From contig NZ_CP114788.1 of assembly GCF_027359675.1 (NCBI RefSeq), positions 1 through 64,000 of the forward strand: DNA of 64,000 bases, read 5' to 3'. Shown here piece by piece: positions 1-7,726 of this stretch (position 1 is its first letter; every line of letters begins with the position of its first letter). This stretch comes from Roseibium sp. Sym1 (GTDB lineage: Bacteria > Pseudomonadota > Alphaproteobacteria > Rhizobiales > Stappiaceae). Position numbers and translations under genes: made by a program. The notes under the pieces were generated by a model, which saw only the letters and a program-made list of their open reading frames with translations, was not told the DNA's origin and made no database searches.

Positions 1-146
1 ATTTGAATTGGGAAATATAACACTCAAATTGGGCTACGTTGCCGTCCGTTCATCTAGGTCTTAGCTAAAGAGATATTCGACGTTACGAAGCTTCGTGATC
101 ACAGATCCTTATGGCCGGGGCCAAACGTGGACCTATCAGCCGTGTC

Positions 147-174
147 AAAAAAACAGGCGCATCTCTGCGCCTGT
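147..174 (-). terminator. Rho-independent terminator, minus strand, no known gene
   Basis: An 8-bp perfect stem (ACAGGCGC at 153-160 and GCGCCTGT at 167-174) with a 6-nt loop is followed, on the minus strand, by a run of seven T. This is a textbook intrinsic terminator for transcription running right to left. No convincing protein gene feeds it from the right (about 175-450), so it may end a small RNA or be left over from a lost gene. Confidence 0.6.
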
Positions 175-450
175 AGAAAGGTTCAATGCACGGGCTTGAA
201 CGACCACGAAGTGCCGCCTCCTGAAAAACTCTGCAATTGTGCGAATGGATTTTTTTATTGAACGCGGATAAAAGGGAAAAGTGACCCAGCGTCACGTGCG
301 CACCTTTCCAGGCGCGTCCAAGTGTCTTCCTCCCAAGGCTCAACACGTGCGCGCTATTTTTTTGAAGCAGCTGCTCTTTGGTTTTTCGTTGGCGTTCCAC
401 ACCAAGGACAAGGCGGTTCGGAAGGTTCTCCGAGATTGTGTTCCTTGTTT

Positions 451-475
451 ACCCCACAAAATAATTTCTGTGGGA
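451..475. promoter_or_regulatory. Palindromic operator candidate 1
   Basis: CCCACA (453-458) and TGTGGG (469-474) form an inverted repeat around an AT-rich centre. The same half-sites recur 44 bp downstream at 495-520. Tandem copies directly upstream of one gene suggest binding of a dimeric repressor or activator. The binding protein is unknown. Confidence 0.55.
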
Positions 476-494
476 TAGAAAATCTGCTAGTCTT

Positions 495-520
495 ACCCCA
501 CGAGAAAAAATATGTGGGGT
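495..520. promoter_or_regulatory. Palindromic operator candidate 2, overlapping the RBS
   Basis: ACCCCAC (495-501) and GTGGGGT (514-520) form a 7-bp inverted repeat that ends 4 nt before the ATG at 525. The right arm supplies the only G-rich stretch that could act as ribosome binding site, so a protein or RNA hairpin here could block initiation of the downstream gene. It is a second copy of the element at 451-475. Confidence 0.55.
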
Positions 521-524
521 ACAT

Positions 525-1547
525 ATGACCATCGACTATCACAGTGCAATCGGCACAGCCGCCTGGACGGACTTGCGGCGGTCCCTGCGTGACAGCGAGG
601 TGTCGGAGCTGCGCGGCGCGCCACGGTCGAAGGTGGTCGCCTCCAAGACCTATTGGTACGATCACTTTCGCGTCGGGCAGAAAACCATCGACCGGTATAT
701 CGGCGAAGACACGCCAGAACTGCGGAACCGCCTGGAGCGGCAATCGGAGATCGCCAGGGCGGCGAAACTTGCCGAACGGGAACGGGCGAGACTGATGCGG
801 GTGCTGCGGGCCGAAGGCTATCTGTTCGCCGATGTCGGTTCCGGCCAGGTGGTTTCGGCCATGGCCAAAGCCGGCGTCTTTCGGCTCGGTGGAACGATCG
901 TCGGTACGCAGGCCTTCCGCTGTTATGAAGGCGAACTCGGCATCCGGATCGGGTTCGACCAGTCGGCCACGACAGATGACATCGACATTGCAAGTTTCGA
1001 GCGGTTGTCACTGGCTCTCGCGGACACGGTCGACCCTCCCCTTGCAGAGGTTTTTTCCGAGCTTCAGTTCGATCCCGTGCCTGCGATCGAAGACGGCAAG
1101 ACCTGGCGCTGGCGGCAAACACATCGCCAGACCCTGGTCGAGTTTCTGACGCCGTCCTTCGAAGAGGATGAGGCCATCCGCGATCTTGCCGCCCTTGGCG
1201 TCAGTGCGCAAAGTCTGCATTTTCTCAATTACCTGATTGCCGATCCGATCAGTGTCCCCTTTTTGTATCGCTCGGGCGTGCTGGTGCAGATCCCGCGCCC
1301 GGAACGCTATGCGGTGCACAAGCTCATCGTCGCGGACCGGAGGCAAGGAGGGGCAGATGCACTCAAGGCGCACAAGGATCGGGCCCAGGCGGCATTTCTG
1401 TTCGAGGCGTTGACCGAGACCAGGCCGGGCGACCTTGCCGAAGCCTACCAGAGCGCATTGGAAACCGGTCCGGAATGGCGCAAGCGCATTGCGGCAAGCC
1501 TGAAACGCATGCCGGCAACTTCGGCCTTGCTCGATCAGCTTTCTTGA
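525..1547 (+). CDS. GSU2403-family nucleotidyltransferase-fold protein
   Basis: A 340-aa soluble protein resembling the GSU2403 nucleotidyltransferase-fold family. A glycine pair at about residues 122-123 (RLGGTIVGTQAF) is followed by an acidic cluster TTDDIDIA at 149-156, the usual GG...DxD arrangement of polymerase-beta-type nucleotidyltransferases. The substrate is unknown; related folds include tRNA-modifying toxins and antibiotic adenylyltransferases. An N-terminal helical region (about 1-100) precedes the catalytic part. The gene stands alone, and two tandem palindromes lie just upstream, the second overlapping the likely ribosome binding site, so expression is probably tightly controlled. 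The family call is by motif and overall likeness only. Confidence 0.75.
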   Translation: MTIDYHSAIGTAAWTDLRRSLRDSEVSELRGAPRSKVVASKTYWYDHFRVGQKTIDRYIGEDTPELRNRLERQSEIARAAKLAERERARLMRVLRAEGYLFADVGSGQVVSAMAKAGVFRLGGTIVGTQAFRCYEGELGIRIGFDQSATTDDIDIASFERLSLALADTVDPPLAEVFSELQFDPVPAIEDGKTWRWRQTHRQTLVEFLTPSFEEDEAIRDLAALGVSAQSLHFLNYLIADPISVPFLYRSGVLVQIPRPERYAVHKLIVADRRQGGADALKAHKDRAQAAFLFEALTETRPGDLAEAYQSALETGPEWRKRIAASLKRMPATSALLDQLS

Positions 1548-1611
1548 CAGGCGGACTTGCCGGCAGGGAACCGGTCGCTGCAGGCACCTGCTTCAGAGTG
1601 ATCGAATTGTG

Positions 1612-1645
1612 CCCCGCGCGCCGGAACTTCAGCTCCGGCGGGGTC
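1612..1645 (+). terminator. Possible terminator hairpin after the nucleotidyltransferase gene
   Basis: GCCGGA and TCCGGC, extended by outer CCCC/GGGG, form a GC-rich stem between the converging genes at 525 and 1666. The following T-tract is weak, so this may be a bidirectional or factor-dependent terminator. Confidence 0.35.
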
Positions 1646-1665
1646 TTGTCCAGGCGGGAAGAAGA

Positions 1666-2115
1666 CTAGCTCTTGTTCGCCAGTTTGCTTCTGCGACCCT
1701 GTTTCTGACCCAGTCCCATTTTCCTGGCGAGATCCGACCGCGCCGCGGCGTAGTTCGGGGCAACCATCGGATAATCCGCAGGCAGGTTCCACTTGGCCCG
1801 GTAGTCTTCCGGCGTCATATCGAAATGCGTTCGCAGGTGACGCTTCAGCGATTTGAATCTTTTGCCGTCCTCGAGACAGATGATGTAGTCGCCCAAGACG
1901 GACTTCTTGACCGGTACAGCCGGGACAAGTTCTTCAGCGGCTGGTTCCTGTGCCGTTTGTGCGGCCGAAACGAGAGCCGAATGAACCGTCGCTATCAAGG
2001 CTGCCAGATCACCCGAAGCAATCGTGTTGTTGCTCACATATGCGGAGACGATGTCGGCAGTCAGATCAACATATACGGGCTCAATAGTTGTGTTGTTTTC
2101 GGGTGTCTCAGACAT
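1666..2115 (-). CDS. MucR/Ros family transcriptional regulator
   Basis: A 149-aa protein of the alphaproteobacterial Ros/MucR zinc-finger family, global regulators of exopolysaccharide, motility and virulence or symbiosis genes that bind AT-rich DNA. The C-terminal half holds the DNA-binding core: CLEDGKRFKSLKRHLRTHF with the conserved zinc-ligand pattern (Cys, then two His), followed by MTPEDYRAKWNLPADYPMVA, which is nearly invariant in the family. The N-terminal region is acidic and variable. The usual CxxC zinc pair is reduced to a single visible Cys (YIICLEDG), as in some MucR homologues. It is isolated and convergent with the upstream nucleotidyltransferase gene. Plasmid copies may act on host genes in trans. 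Confidence 0.9.
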   Translation of the reverse strand: MSETPENNTTIEPVYVDLTADIVSAYVSNNTIASGDLAALIATVHSALVSAAQTAQEPAAEELVPAVPVKKSVLGDYIICLEDGKRFKSLKRHLRTHFDMTPEDYRAKWNLPADYPMVAPNYAAARSDLARKMGLGQKQGRRSKLANKS

Positions 2116-3420
2116 TGGGTTCCTTGCCGGGCGATACTGGGATCTGGGTGCGCGCTGGTTCTAAACTTGTTCCCCTGTGAAGTAAAATCATCGCTTCGGA
2201 CAGCCAGTGGTCGCTTTACGTTCACCATTGCTCTTGAGCACACCGCGATCGAGCTTTTCGGCCATCCGAACCTGATGTTCACTTCTTTAGGTTGGAGGCC
2301 CCTGCCCTCGTAATGAATATCTCTTACGGTCGGCATCTTCCGGCTGGTCACTTCCTACCTTAGTGCTCGACGGTTGCCATTTAGCATCAGTTGTCTGGGC
2401 GGTTCAAAATCGCCGTCGCAATCATTCGCTAGCGTTTACGGTCCTGTTGTATTTTTTGATGGGATTGCCCTGTGGGACCTCAATACTTCTTTGGTAGGAA
2501 AAGGGAGACGATGTTTTCACCGCGGGATTCAATTGTTCTCGTGGCCGCAAATCGGGGGAGGGGAGTTCAAGAATTGTTCGCATTCGATTGGAAGGAATGA
2601 CGTCTCGGAAAAAAAACATCGAAAAAACAATTTCTTGACCCGGTGTCATCTGACACCCCACTCGGAACTAGGTGTTCAGAAACGTATCAAGTCAACAGGT
2701 TTGCGGATTCCACTACATCGCAGACGGAACTTCATCTGCGGTGTTTGAGTTGATTGCGTTCTGTGTTGCCGATAATGCAGAGTCTGGTCTCGTAGACGGA
2801 ACCGAGCTCTTGGTCGCCAAGCTGCGTCCAAATGCCGATTTGGCGTGGGTTGGAAATCAATTTCTGGTCATCCAACATAGGAACTTCAAATCGTTGATCC
2901 GGGGCTGGAGGTTGGATATTGCCCAGCGGAGAGGAGGGGGCTTGGAAATCCAATTGGTCGAATTGTCTCACAACAATTTGGCACGACGCAGTGCTGGTAA
3001 ATTCATACGATGAACGATGTCAGTACGAACCTTTTGGAAAGAAGGGTTGTTAAAATCTCGTGGCGCCACCTTCTGGAATTGCTTTGCCCGGCCTGTCCTA
3101 AAAGAAATGCATTTCGACCTAACACAATTGTTTGACGAATGGGTCTACAGGTAGCCGTGAGCGCGGCTCATGTCTGAATAGAACTTGTCATTCAGGGTTG
3201 TCGTCGATGTTGGTCTTCTTCGTTCACGCCGCAATTCGTAGGCAACAAGCTTTAAGATGGCGAAAGCTTTTCTGAGGTCTCCTAGCGCAATAACATTGCA
3301 CCGAGAGACCTCACTCGAGAACTTGAGTGTCAGTTCGGCAAGAAGACATTTTAGAATTAGACCCCGAATGCGGCGATCCAATAAAAGACCTCTACTTTTT
3401 ATGGAGTTTCAAAGTGGACA
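2116..3420. other. Long gap without recognised gene
   Basis: About 1.3 kb with only short overlapping reading frames on both strands, none with a recognisable domain plus a ribosome binding site. The composition is AT-richer than the flanking genes. I interpret it as decayed accessory DNA to the left of the replication cassette. It could hold replication-associated iterons, but no clear direct-repeat array was seen. Confidence 0.5.
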
Positions 3421-3426
3421 TTTGTC

Positions 3427-3720
3427 ATGAAAACGGTGGTGGATACACTGGGCGTCAATCTGACTGCCGTGCGTGAGTGGGCGAAAGGGAATACGAAACC
3501 GAGTCATAGCTATCAAAAAACACAGGAAGCAACGCGGTCTCCGCGCATCAAAACTTAGACGCCGAACGCCTGATCTCAGGATACATTCGGGTCTTCGCTG
3601 ATCTGAATCGAATATTATGAGGCGTACATCATTGTTTAGCTCGCTCTGCACTTCTGAACAAATGCACCATGAGCAGAGTCTGCCTGCAAGTACTAGTGTG
3701 GTCCATTTTCTCTAGGCACA
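3427..3720 (+). pseudogene. Decayed IS3-family transposase (orfB) remnant
   Basis: The stretch from 3427 reads VVDTLGVNLTAVREWAKG followed by TKPSHSYQKTQEA, resembling the N-terminus of IS3-family OrfB (typically V-x-DTLGVARSNL...KG...KPR-x-Y). After a stop and a frame change a second piece reads GYIRVFADLNR, like the next conserved block (GYRRITALLNR). Stops and frameshifts break the frame repeatedly, so this is a fossil. No terminal inverted repeats were located. The match is by eye and modest. Confidence 0.4.
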
Positions 3721-3744
3721 CGATATCGTGTCGACGGTGGAAAA

Positions 3745-3760
3745 GTTAACGGGCGTTAAC
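3745..3760. promoter_or_regulatory. Candidate parS centromere or operator upstream of repA
   Basis: GTTAACG and CGTTAAC are perfect 7-bp inverted arms around a 2-bp centre. The 16-bp GTT...AAC frame matches the general shape of repABC parS sites bound by RepB/ParB. It lies 11 bp upstream of a TTGACA motif and about 90 bp before the repA start, so it could also be the repA operator. Only one copy was found. Confidence 0.55.
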
Positions 3761-3770
3761 TAAAAAGCCA

Positions 3771-3799
3771 TTGACAGGAATCACTAATTCGCTCTTAGT
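3771..3799 (+). promoter_or_regulatory. Possible repA promoter
   Basis: A perfect -35 hexamer TTGACA (3771-3776) is followed 17 bp later by a weak -10 (CTTAGT, 3794-3799), about 50 bp before the chosen repA start. The adjacent palindrome at 3745-3760 would allow RepA/RepB autoregulation, which is known for repABC operons. Confidence 0.4.
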
Positions 3800-3851
3800 T
3801 CGCTCTGACGCTTATTTCCGTGTTTTTCAAATTTTTGCGTCGGAGTGGATA

Positions 3852-5075
3852 ATGACAGAAGAAGCCGCAATTTCTGACAAGGAATTGGACCCCAACTCAA
3901 CAAGGGGAAAAATTGCGCGTTTTTCGTCACTATTGAGCCAGCAAATCAAAAACAACTGGCAACAGAATTATCCTCCGGAGTCGCGTAAGCACTTGCGATC
4001 GTTTTCCTCATCTGAAGTTTCGGACCTGATTGGCATCGCGCCCGCAACCTTGCGGCAAATGTCGCTCGACAATGAAGGTCCGCAACCGGCGCGGTCTGAT
4101 GGGAACCGGCGCATGTACACACTCGATCAGATCAATGAACTTCGATCGTTCCTGGCCGAAAAACGTCCCGGACAGTCCCTACAGTTTGATCCGCGTCGTC
4201 GTAAAGATGACGGAATGCAAATTGTCGCGATCGCCAATTTCAAAGGTGGCTGCGCGAAAACGACGACTGCTTTGCACTTGGCTCAGTTTCTCGCGTTGCA
4301 AGGCCTCCGCGTTCTCGCAATCGACCTTGATACACAAGCAAGTCTGACGGAGATGCTGGGTGTTCAGCCGGTCTTGGAAGTAGGCGACAACGAAACGGTG
4401 TTTGGCGTTCTGCGTTACGATGATGAACGTCGGCCACTTCCGGAGGTAATTCGACCGACCTACTTTGCGGGCCTGGATCTTGTTCCAGGCCAGAGCGAGC
4501 TGCAGTATTTCGATTACGAAACGCCAGCCGCCATCATCAGCAACAAATACGTGGGAGACGAATACTTTATTCGCCGGTTGGCGACTGCACTGAGAAGCGT
4601 GGAGGATCGTTACGATGTAGTCGTAATCGATGCGCCACCGCAATTGTCGTATCTGACATTAAACGCTGTATTTGCCGCTACCGGGCTAATTATCCCTGTA
4701 CAGTCCGCGATGATCGACGTCGCAAGTATGAACCAGTTTTTGTACATGATGGACGAAATGCTGGAACAAATGGCTCACTTTGGTGCGCCTGTCGATCATG
4801 AGTTCATGCGGTTTCTTTTGACCAGACATATTCCCCACGATGTTCCACAGGTGAATATTGCAGCGATGCTTCGGTCTCTCTTTGGAGAAAGCGTCTTGAC
4901 TGCTGCAGTTGTAGAGACCACTGCGATCACAAATGCCGGTCTGGAAAACAAAACGTTGTACGAACTCGAAAAAGGGTCTGTCGGACGCGACACGTACAAT
5001 CGCGCCATAGAATCCGTAAATGCTGCCAACACTGAGATCTTCCAAGAGATCCTGAAAGTCTGGGGACGCTCATGA
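3852..5075 (+). CDS. repA: Plasmid partition protein RepA (ParA ATPase)
   Basis: RepA is the ParA-type ATPase of repABC replicons; it drives segregation with RepB and represses its own operon. The start at 3852 gives 407 aa, the usual size, and has GGAG six bases upstream; the longer frame from 3771 would start inside the promoter. An N-terminal HTH region (SSSEVSDLIGIAPATLRQ) precedes the deviant Walker A motif KGGCAKTT at about residue 131, with DLDTQASLTEMLG and the Walker B region VVVIDAPPQL further on. The stop overlaps the repB start by 4 bp, so the two are translationally coupled. Confidence 0.96.
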   Translation: MTEEAAISDKELDPNSTRGKIARFSSLLSQQIKNNWQQNYPPESRKHLRSFSSSEVSDLIGIAPATLRQMSLDNEGPQPARSDGNRRMYTLDQINELRSFLAEKRPGQSLQFDPRRRKDDGMQIVAIANFKGGCAKTTTALHLAQFLALQGLRVLAIDLDTQASLTEMLGVQPVLEVGDNETVFGVLRYDDERRPLPEVIRPTYFAGLDLVPGQSELQYFDYETPAAIISNKYVGDEYFIRRLATALRSVEDRYDVVVIDAPPQLSYLTLNAVFAATGLIIPVQSAMIDVASMNQFLYMMDEMLEQMAHFGAPVDHEFMRFLLTRHIPHDVPQVNIAAMLRSLFGESVLTAAVVETTAITNAGLENKTLYELEKGSVGRDTYNRAIESVNAANTEIFQEILKVWGRS

Positions 5076-6124
5076 ACAAAGCATCCAACCGGGCGAAACG
5101 CCTTGCCGGCATGTTTGGTGCCGTAGACCCGAACGAACTTGCCAAACAAGCTGAAGCCGAGAAATCGGACAAGACTACGAGTCGGCCCATGACGACTGCT
5201 CCGACGAAAGCACTGCAGGCGAGTTTTGCAAGCATCGAAGAAGAAAACCTGCGGCTGAAAGCCGAGCTTGAAAAATCCCAAACCGTTGAACTCGACCCCA
5301 TCACCGTGCGGGCTTCCATCATTCAAGACCGTCTTGAATGGACCGACGATGACCCGGATTTTCGAAGCCTGGTGACTTCCATTAAGGAAGAAGGCCAACG
5401 ACTCCCCATCCTTGTCCGTCCACATCCGGCAGAAAATGGTCAGTACCAACTGGCGTATGGAGCGCGGCGCAATCGTGCTTGCATGGTTCTTGGGCAAAAG
5501 GTGAAAGCTTACGTTCAAGAACTTTCTGACGAAGAGCTTGTCATTGCTCAAGGTCTTGAAAATAATGAACGAAAGAACCTGTCCTTCATTGAGCAGGCGG
5601 TATACGCAGTCGCCCTTTTGGAAGCCGGTTTCACGCGTAAGCTTGTAGCCAAGTCTGTTGGAGTTGCCTCTGACACAACGATTTCGAAAATGTCTGCAAT
5701 CGTCGCTTTGGTGCCAGCTGATATCTTTCGTTTGATTGGACCTGCCCCCAAGATCGGCCGAAATCGTTGGGAGGCTTTTGCGAGCCTCGCTGATCGAGGT
5801 GCAAAGAAGTCTTCGATTCTCGAAGCGGTGCGTGCTCTACCCGAAAGCGCAGTGTGGAAAGGGGCTGACTCCAACAAGCGTTTCGAACTGGCTTATCGGA
5901 CAGCTGAAAAAGCAGACAAGTTCAGGACGACGAAATCCAGAGCTGAAAAGTCTCGATTGGAGAACGAAGGTCGCTCGTTCGGAACGATGGAGCAGTCCAG
6001 CAACGCTGTCAAAATCTTCCTAGATGCGAAGAAAGAGCCGGCTTTTGCTCAGTTTGTCGCAGACAAGATGACGGCGTTGATTGAAGAGTTCAAAAAAGGC
6101 GAAGGGAAACAAGCGAGCAAATAA
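5072..6124 (+). CDS. repB: Plasmid partition protein RepB (ParB)
   Basis: RepB is the centromere-binding partner of RepA. The 350-aa protein has a ParB N-terminal domain (about 85-190) with RVHPAENGQ-like and YGARRNRAC motifs (the ParB GxRRxxA box) and LENNERKNLSFIEQAVYAV, then a helix-turn-helix region (KLVAKSVGVASDTTISKMSA). It begins MNKASNRAKRLAGMF, typical of RepB proteins. It is the second gene of repABC, overlapping repA by ATGA. It probably binds the palindrome at 3745-3760, the only parS-like site seen nearby. Confidence 0.95.
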   Translation: MNKASNRAKRLAGMFGAVDPNELAKQAEAEKSDKTTSRPMTTAPTKALQASFASIEEENLRLKAELEKSQTVELDPITVRASIIQDRLEWTDDDPDFRSLVTSIKEEGQRLPILVRPHPAENGQYQLAYGARRNRACMVLGQKVKAYVQELSDEELVIAQGLENNERKNLSFIEQAVYAVALLEAGFTRKLVAKSVGVASDTTISKMSAIVALVPADIFRLIGPAPKIGRNRWEAFASLADRGAKKSSILEAVRALPESAVWKGADSNKRFELAYRTAEKADKFRTTKSRAEKSRLENEGRSFGTMEQSSNAVKIFLDAKKEPAFAQFVADKMTALIEEFKKGEGKQASK

Positions 6125-6130
6125 AAGCAT

Positions 6131-6203
6131 GAAACAAAGAACCCGCCACGTGGGCGGGTCCTCGTTGAGATAAGCACGAGTGCCTATGATCTCGGTCTAG
6201 CAG
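6131..6203 (-). ncRNA. repABC counter-transcribed RNA (incompatibility RNA)
   Basis: On the minus strand between repB and repC a promoter (-35 TTGCGT at 6237-6232, 17-bp spacer, -10 TAGAAT at 6214-6209) is followed by about 70 nt and a strong terminator: ACCCGCC (6141-6147) and GGCGGGT (6153-6159) form the stem, with TCTTTGTTT beyond it. Position, size and orientation match the small antisense RNA of repABC plasmids, which limits repC translation and acts as an incompatibility determinant. The start is inferred from promoter spacing; the 3' end is approximate. Confidence 0.85.
6141..6159 (-). terminator. Terminator of the antisense RNA
   Basis: A 7-bp GC stem with a 5-nt loop, followed by a T-rich stretch on the minus strand. 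The same hairpin sits just after the repB stop and could also attenuate the repABC mRNA on the plus strand. Confidence 0.8.
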
Positions 6204-6208
6204 CTCTG

Positions 6209-6237
6209 ATTCTAGAATCACTCGCAGCGCAACGCAA
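6209..6237 (-). promoter_or_regulatory. Promoter of the antisense RNA
   Basis: -35 TTGCGT and -10 TAGAAT, both read on the minus strand, are separated by 17 bp and lie about 105 bp upstream of repC. It is the best sigma-70-like promoter in the repB-repC gap and points towards the terminator at 6141-6159. Confidence 0.75.
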
Positions 6238-6342
6238 GTTCTGTCTCGCAGCAGAGCACGATTTCTTGCGTCTTCCAGCTTGTCTCGCATCTGAAAATTC
6301 AGTGCTCGGTCGCGTTTATGCGCTTCCGGCAAAGGAGGACTT

Positions 6343-7599
6343 ATGTCTTCGACCCAGCAGATTGCGAGTTTTCGCAAGGTGTCTGCCGGGATTCTTGCGA
6401 GCGCGCATCTGGCGTCCCAGGAAGACCGGCCGAAGGTCACCAAAAAGGAAATCTCCCTGGTTCTGAAACGCGTTGCGCCGGCGCTTGGTATCGATGGCAC
6501 GGCTTATCATGTCCTGGATATTCTCCTGGGTCTTGTGCAGCCCGACGATTTCCAGGCCGGAAAGCGGCCGGTAGTGGCGATCTCAAATCAGCGTCTTGCC
6601 GAATACACTCGGCGCACCACGCGCACTGTCACGCGCTGCCTGAAGAAACTCGTCGAAGCCGGAGTGCTTGCCTATCGGGACAGTCCGACCGGGCGACGCT
6701 ATGTCTATCGCGGTTCAGAAGGGGCTCTGGAGCAGGCCTACGGTCTGGACTTTAGCCCTGCGTGCTTCAATCTGGAGGCCTTCAAGGTTCAGGCGGATGC
6801 ATTCCAGCGCCGTATCAAGGCCGAGCAGGAAGCCAGGCGGGCTGTTACACGGTTTTCACGGGCGATCGCCGACATGGCCGAACTGGAGCCTGCAGAATTT
6901 CACGGGTTTGCTGCCCGAGCCCAGGCGATTGTGATCCGGGACGAATTGAATGTGGTGGAGAAGGCGGCACTTCTGGAATCGCTCTATGCGCAGGTCCTGG
7001 CTCTCCATGAAGCACATTCGTTGAAAAATAAGGATAAAATGTCATGCGCGGGTGACATTGATGTCAGCCCTTTATTTATTACAACCCCAACCGACTCCCT
7101 TGAAAGTAATCCTCAACGGACTTGCTCTAACGAGCAAGACATTGAATTTACTTCTGACAACGGCTTCGCCGTTGAAATGGCTCTTGAAAAAGAGCCTTGC
7201 GGCGGGCGCACGGAAACACAACAGCCGAAATCACAAGTGGGAAGGGGAGGCGCAGGCAAGTTTCCCGAAACCAACCTGGATGGTGTTTCCATAGGGCTCA
7301 TTCAGTCGGCATGTTCATCGGTACAGGCAGAATTGGGGGTCGGTCTGAGCAGTTGGCCGGCTCTTTGTGGAGCTGCCGAGCAGTTGCGCATGCTGATCGG
7401 CCTCAGTCCGTCCGGATATCAGCTCGCTGTCGAGCGGCAAGGCAGATATCTGGCCGCGGCCTGCCTTGCGGTTGTCGCCGAAAAGGCGCTGCGGGATCCG
7501 GAGCACATTGCCTCGCCCGGCGGATATTTCCGCGCCATGATCGACAGGGCTGGGGAGGGCAAACTCCACCTCCACAAATCCCTGCATGGGCTGGTGTGA
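6343..7599 (+). CDS. repC: Replication initiator RepC
   Basis: RepC is the essential initiator of repABC plasmids, and oriV lies inside repC in studied members. The 418-aa protein carries an N-terminal winged-helix region with family-typical segments (DGTAYHVLDILLGLVQPDDF, ISNQRLAEYTRRTTRTVTRC, RRYVYRG) and a C-terminal LSPSGYQLAVERQGRYLAA block ending GGYFRAMIDRA. AAGGAGG lies 7 bases before the ATG. A linker at about residues 230-310 is AT-richer than the rest of the gene, as is usual for the repC region containing the origin. It is 218 bp downstream of repB and separated from it by the antisense RNA gene. Confidence 0.96.
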   Translation: MSSTQQIASFRKVSAGILASAHLASQEDRPKVTKKEISLVLKRVAPALGIDGTAYHVLDILLGLVQPDDFQAGKRPVVAISNQRLAEYTRRTTRTVTRCLKKLVEAGVLAYRDSPTGRRYVYRGSEGALEQAYGLDFSPACFNLEAFKVQADAFQRRIKAEQEARRAVTRFSRAIADMAELEPAEFHGFAARAQAIVIRDELNVVEKAALLESLYAQVLALHEAHSLKNKDKMSCAGDIDVSPLFITTPTDSLESNPQRTCSNEQDIEFTSDNGFAVEMALEKEPCGGRTETQQPKSQVGRGGAGKFPETNLDGVSIGLIQSACSSVQAELGVGLSSWPALCGAAEQLRMLIGLSPSGYQLAVERQGRYLAAACLAVVAEKALRDPEHIASPGGYFRAMIDRAGEGKLHLHKSLHGLV

Positions 7600-7726
7600 G
7601 ACCATGGTGAGGTCTGAACGGAGATCAGTGCCGGCGCCAGTTTTCCGACCGGTTGAAATCAAACGCACGGAGACTTCGTCCGCAGGGTCTGGGCGGGCAA
7701 TTTGCGCCGGAGTTCCGATCTGGGAC

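Noticed and set aside
83..400. 105-aa minus-strand frame
   Set aside because: Reads through the terminator at 147-174 and has no family features.
2672..3013. Possible 113-aa gene in the left gap
   Set aside because: No ribosome binding site or recognisable domain; overlapped by an equally plausible frame on the other strand.
7600..7726. Possible second parS or small gene after repC
   Set aside because: No palindrome of the right type and no start with a ribosome binding site.
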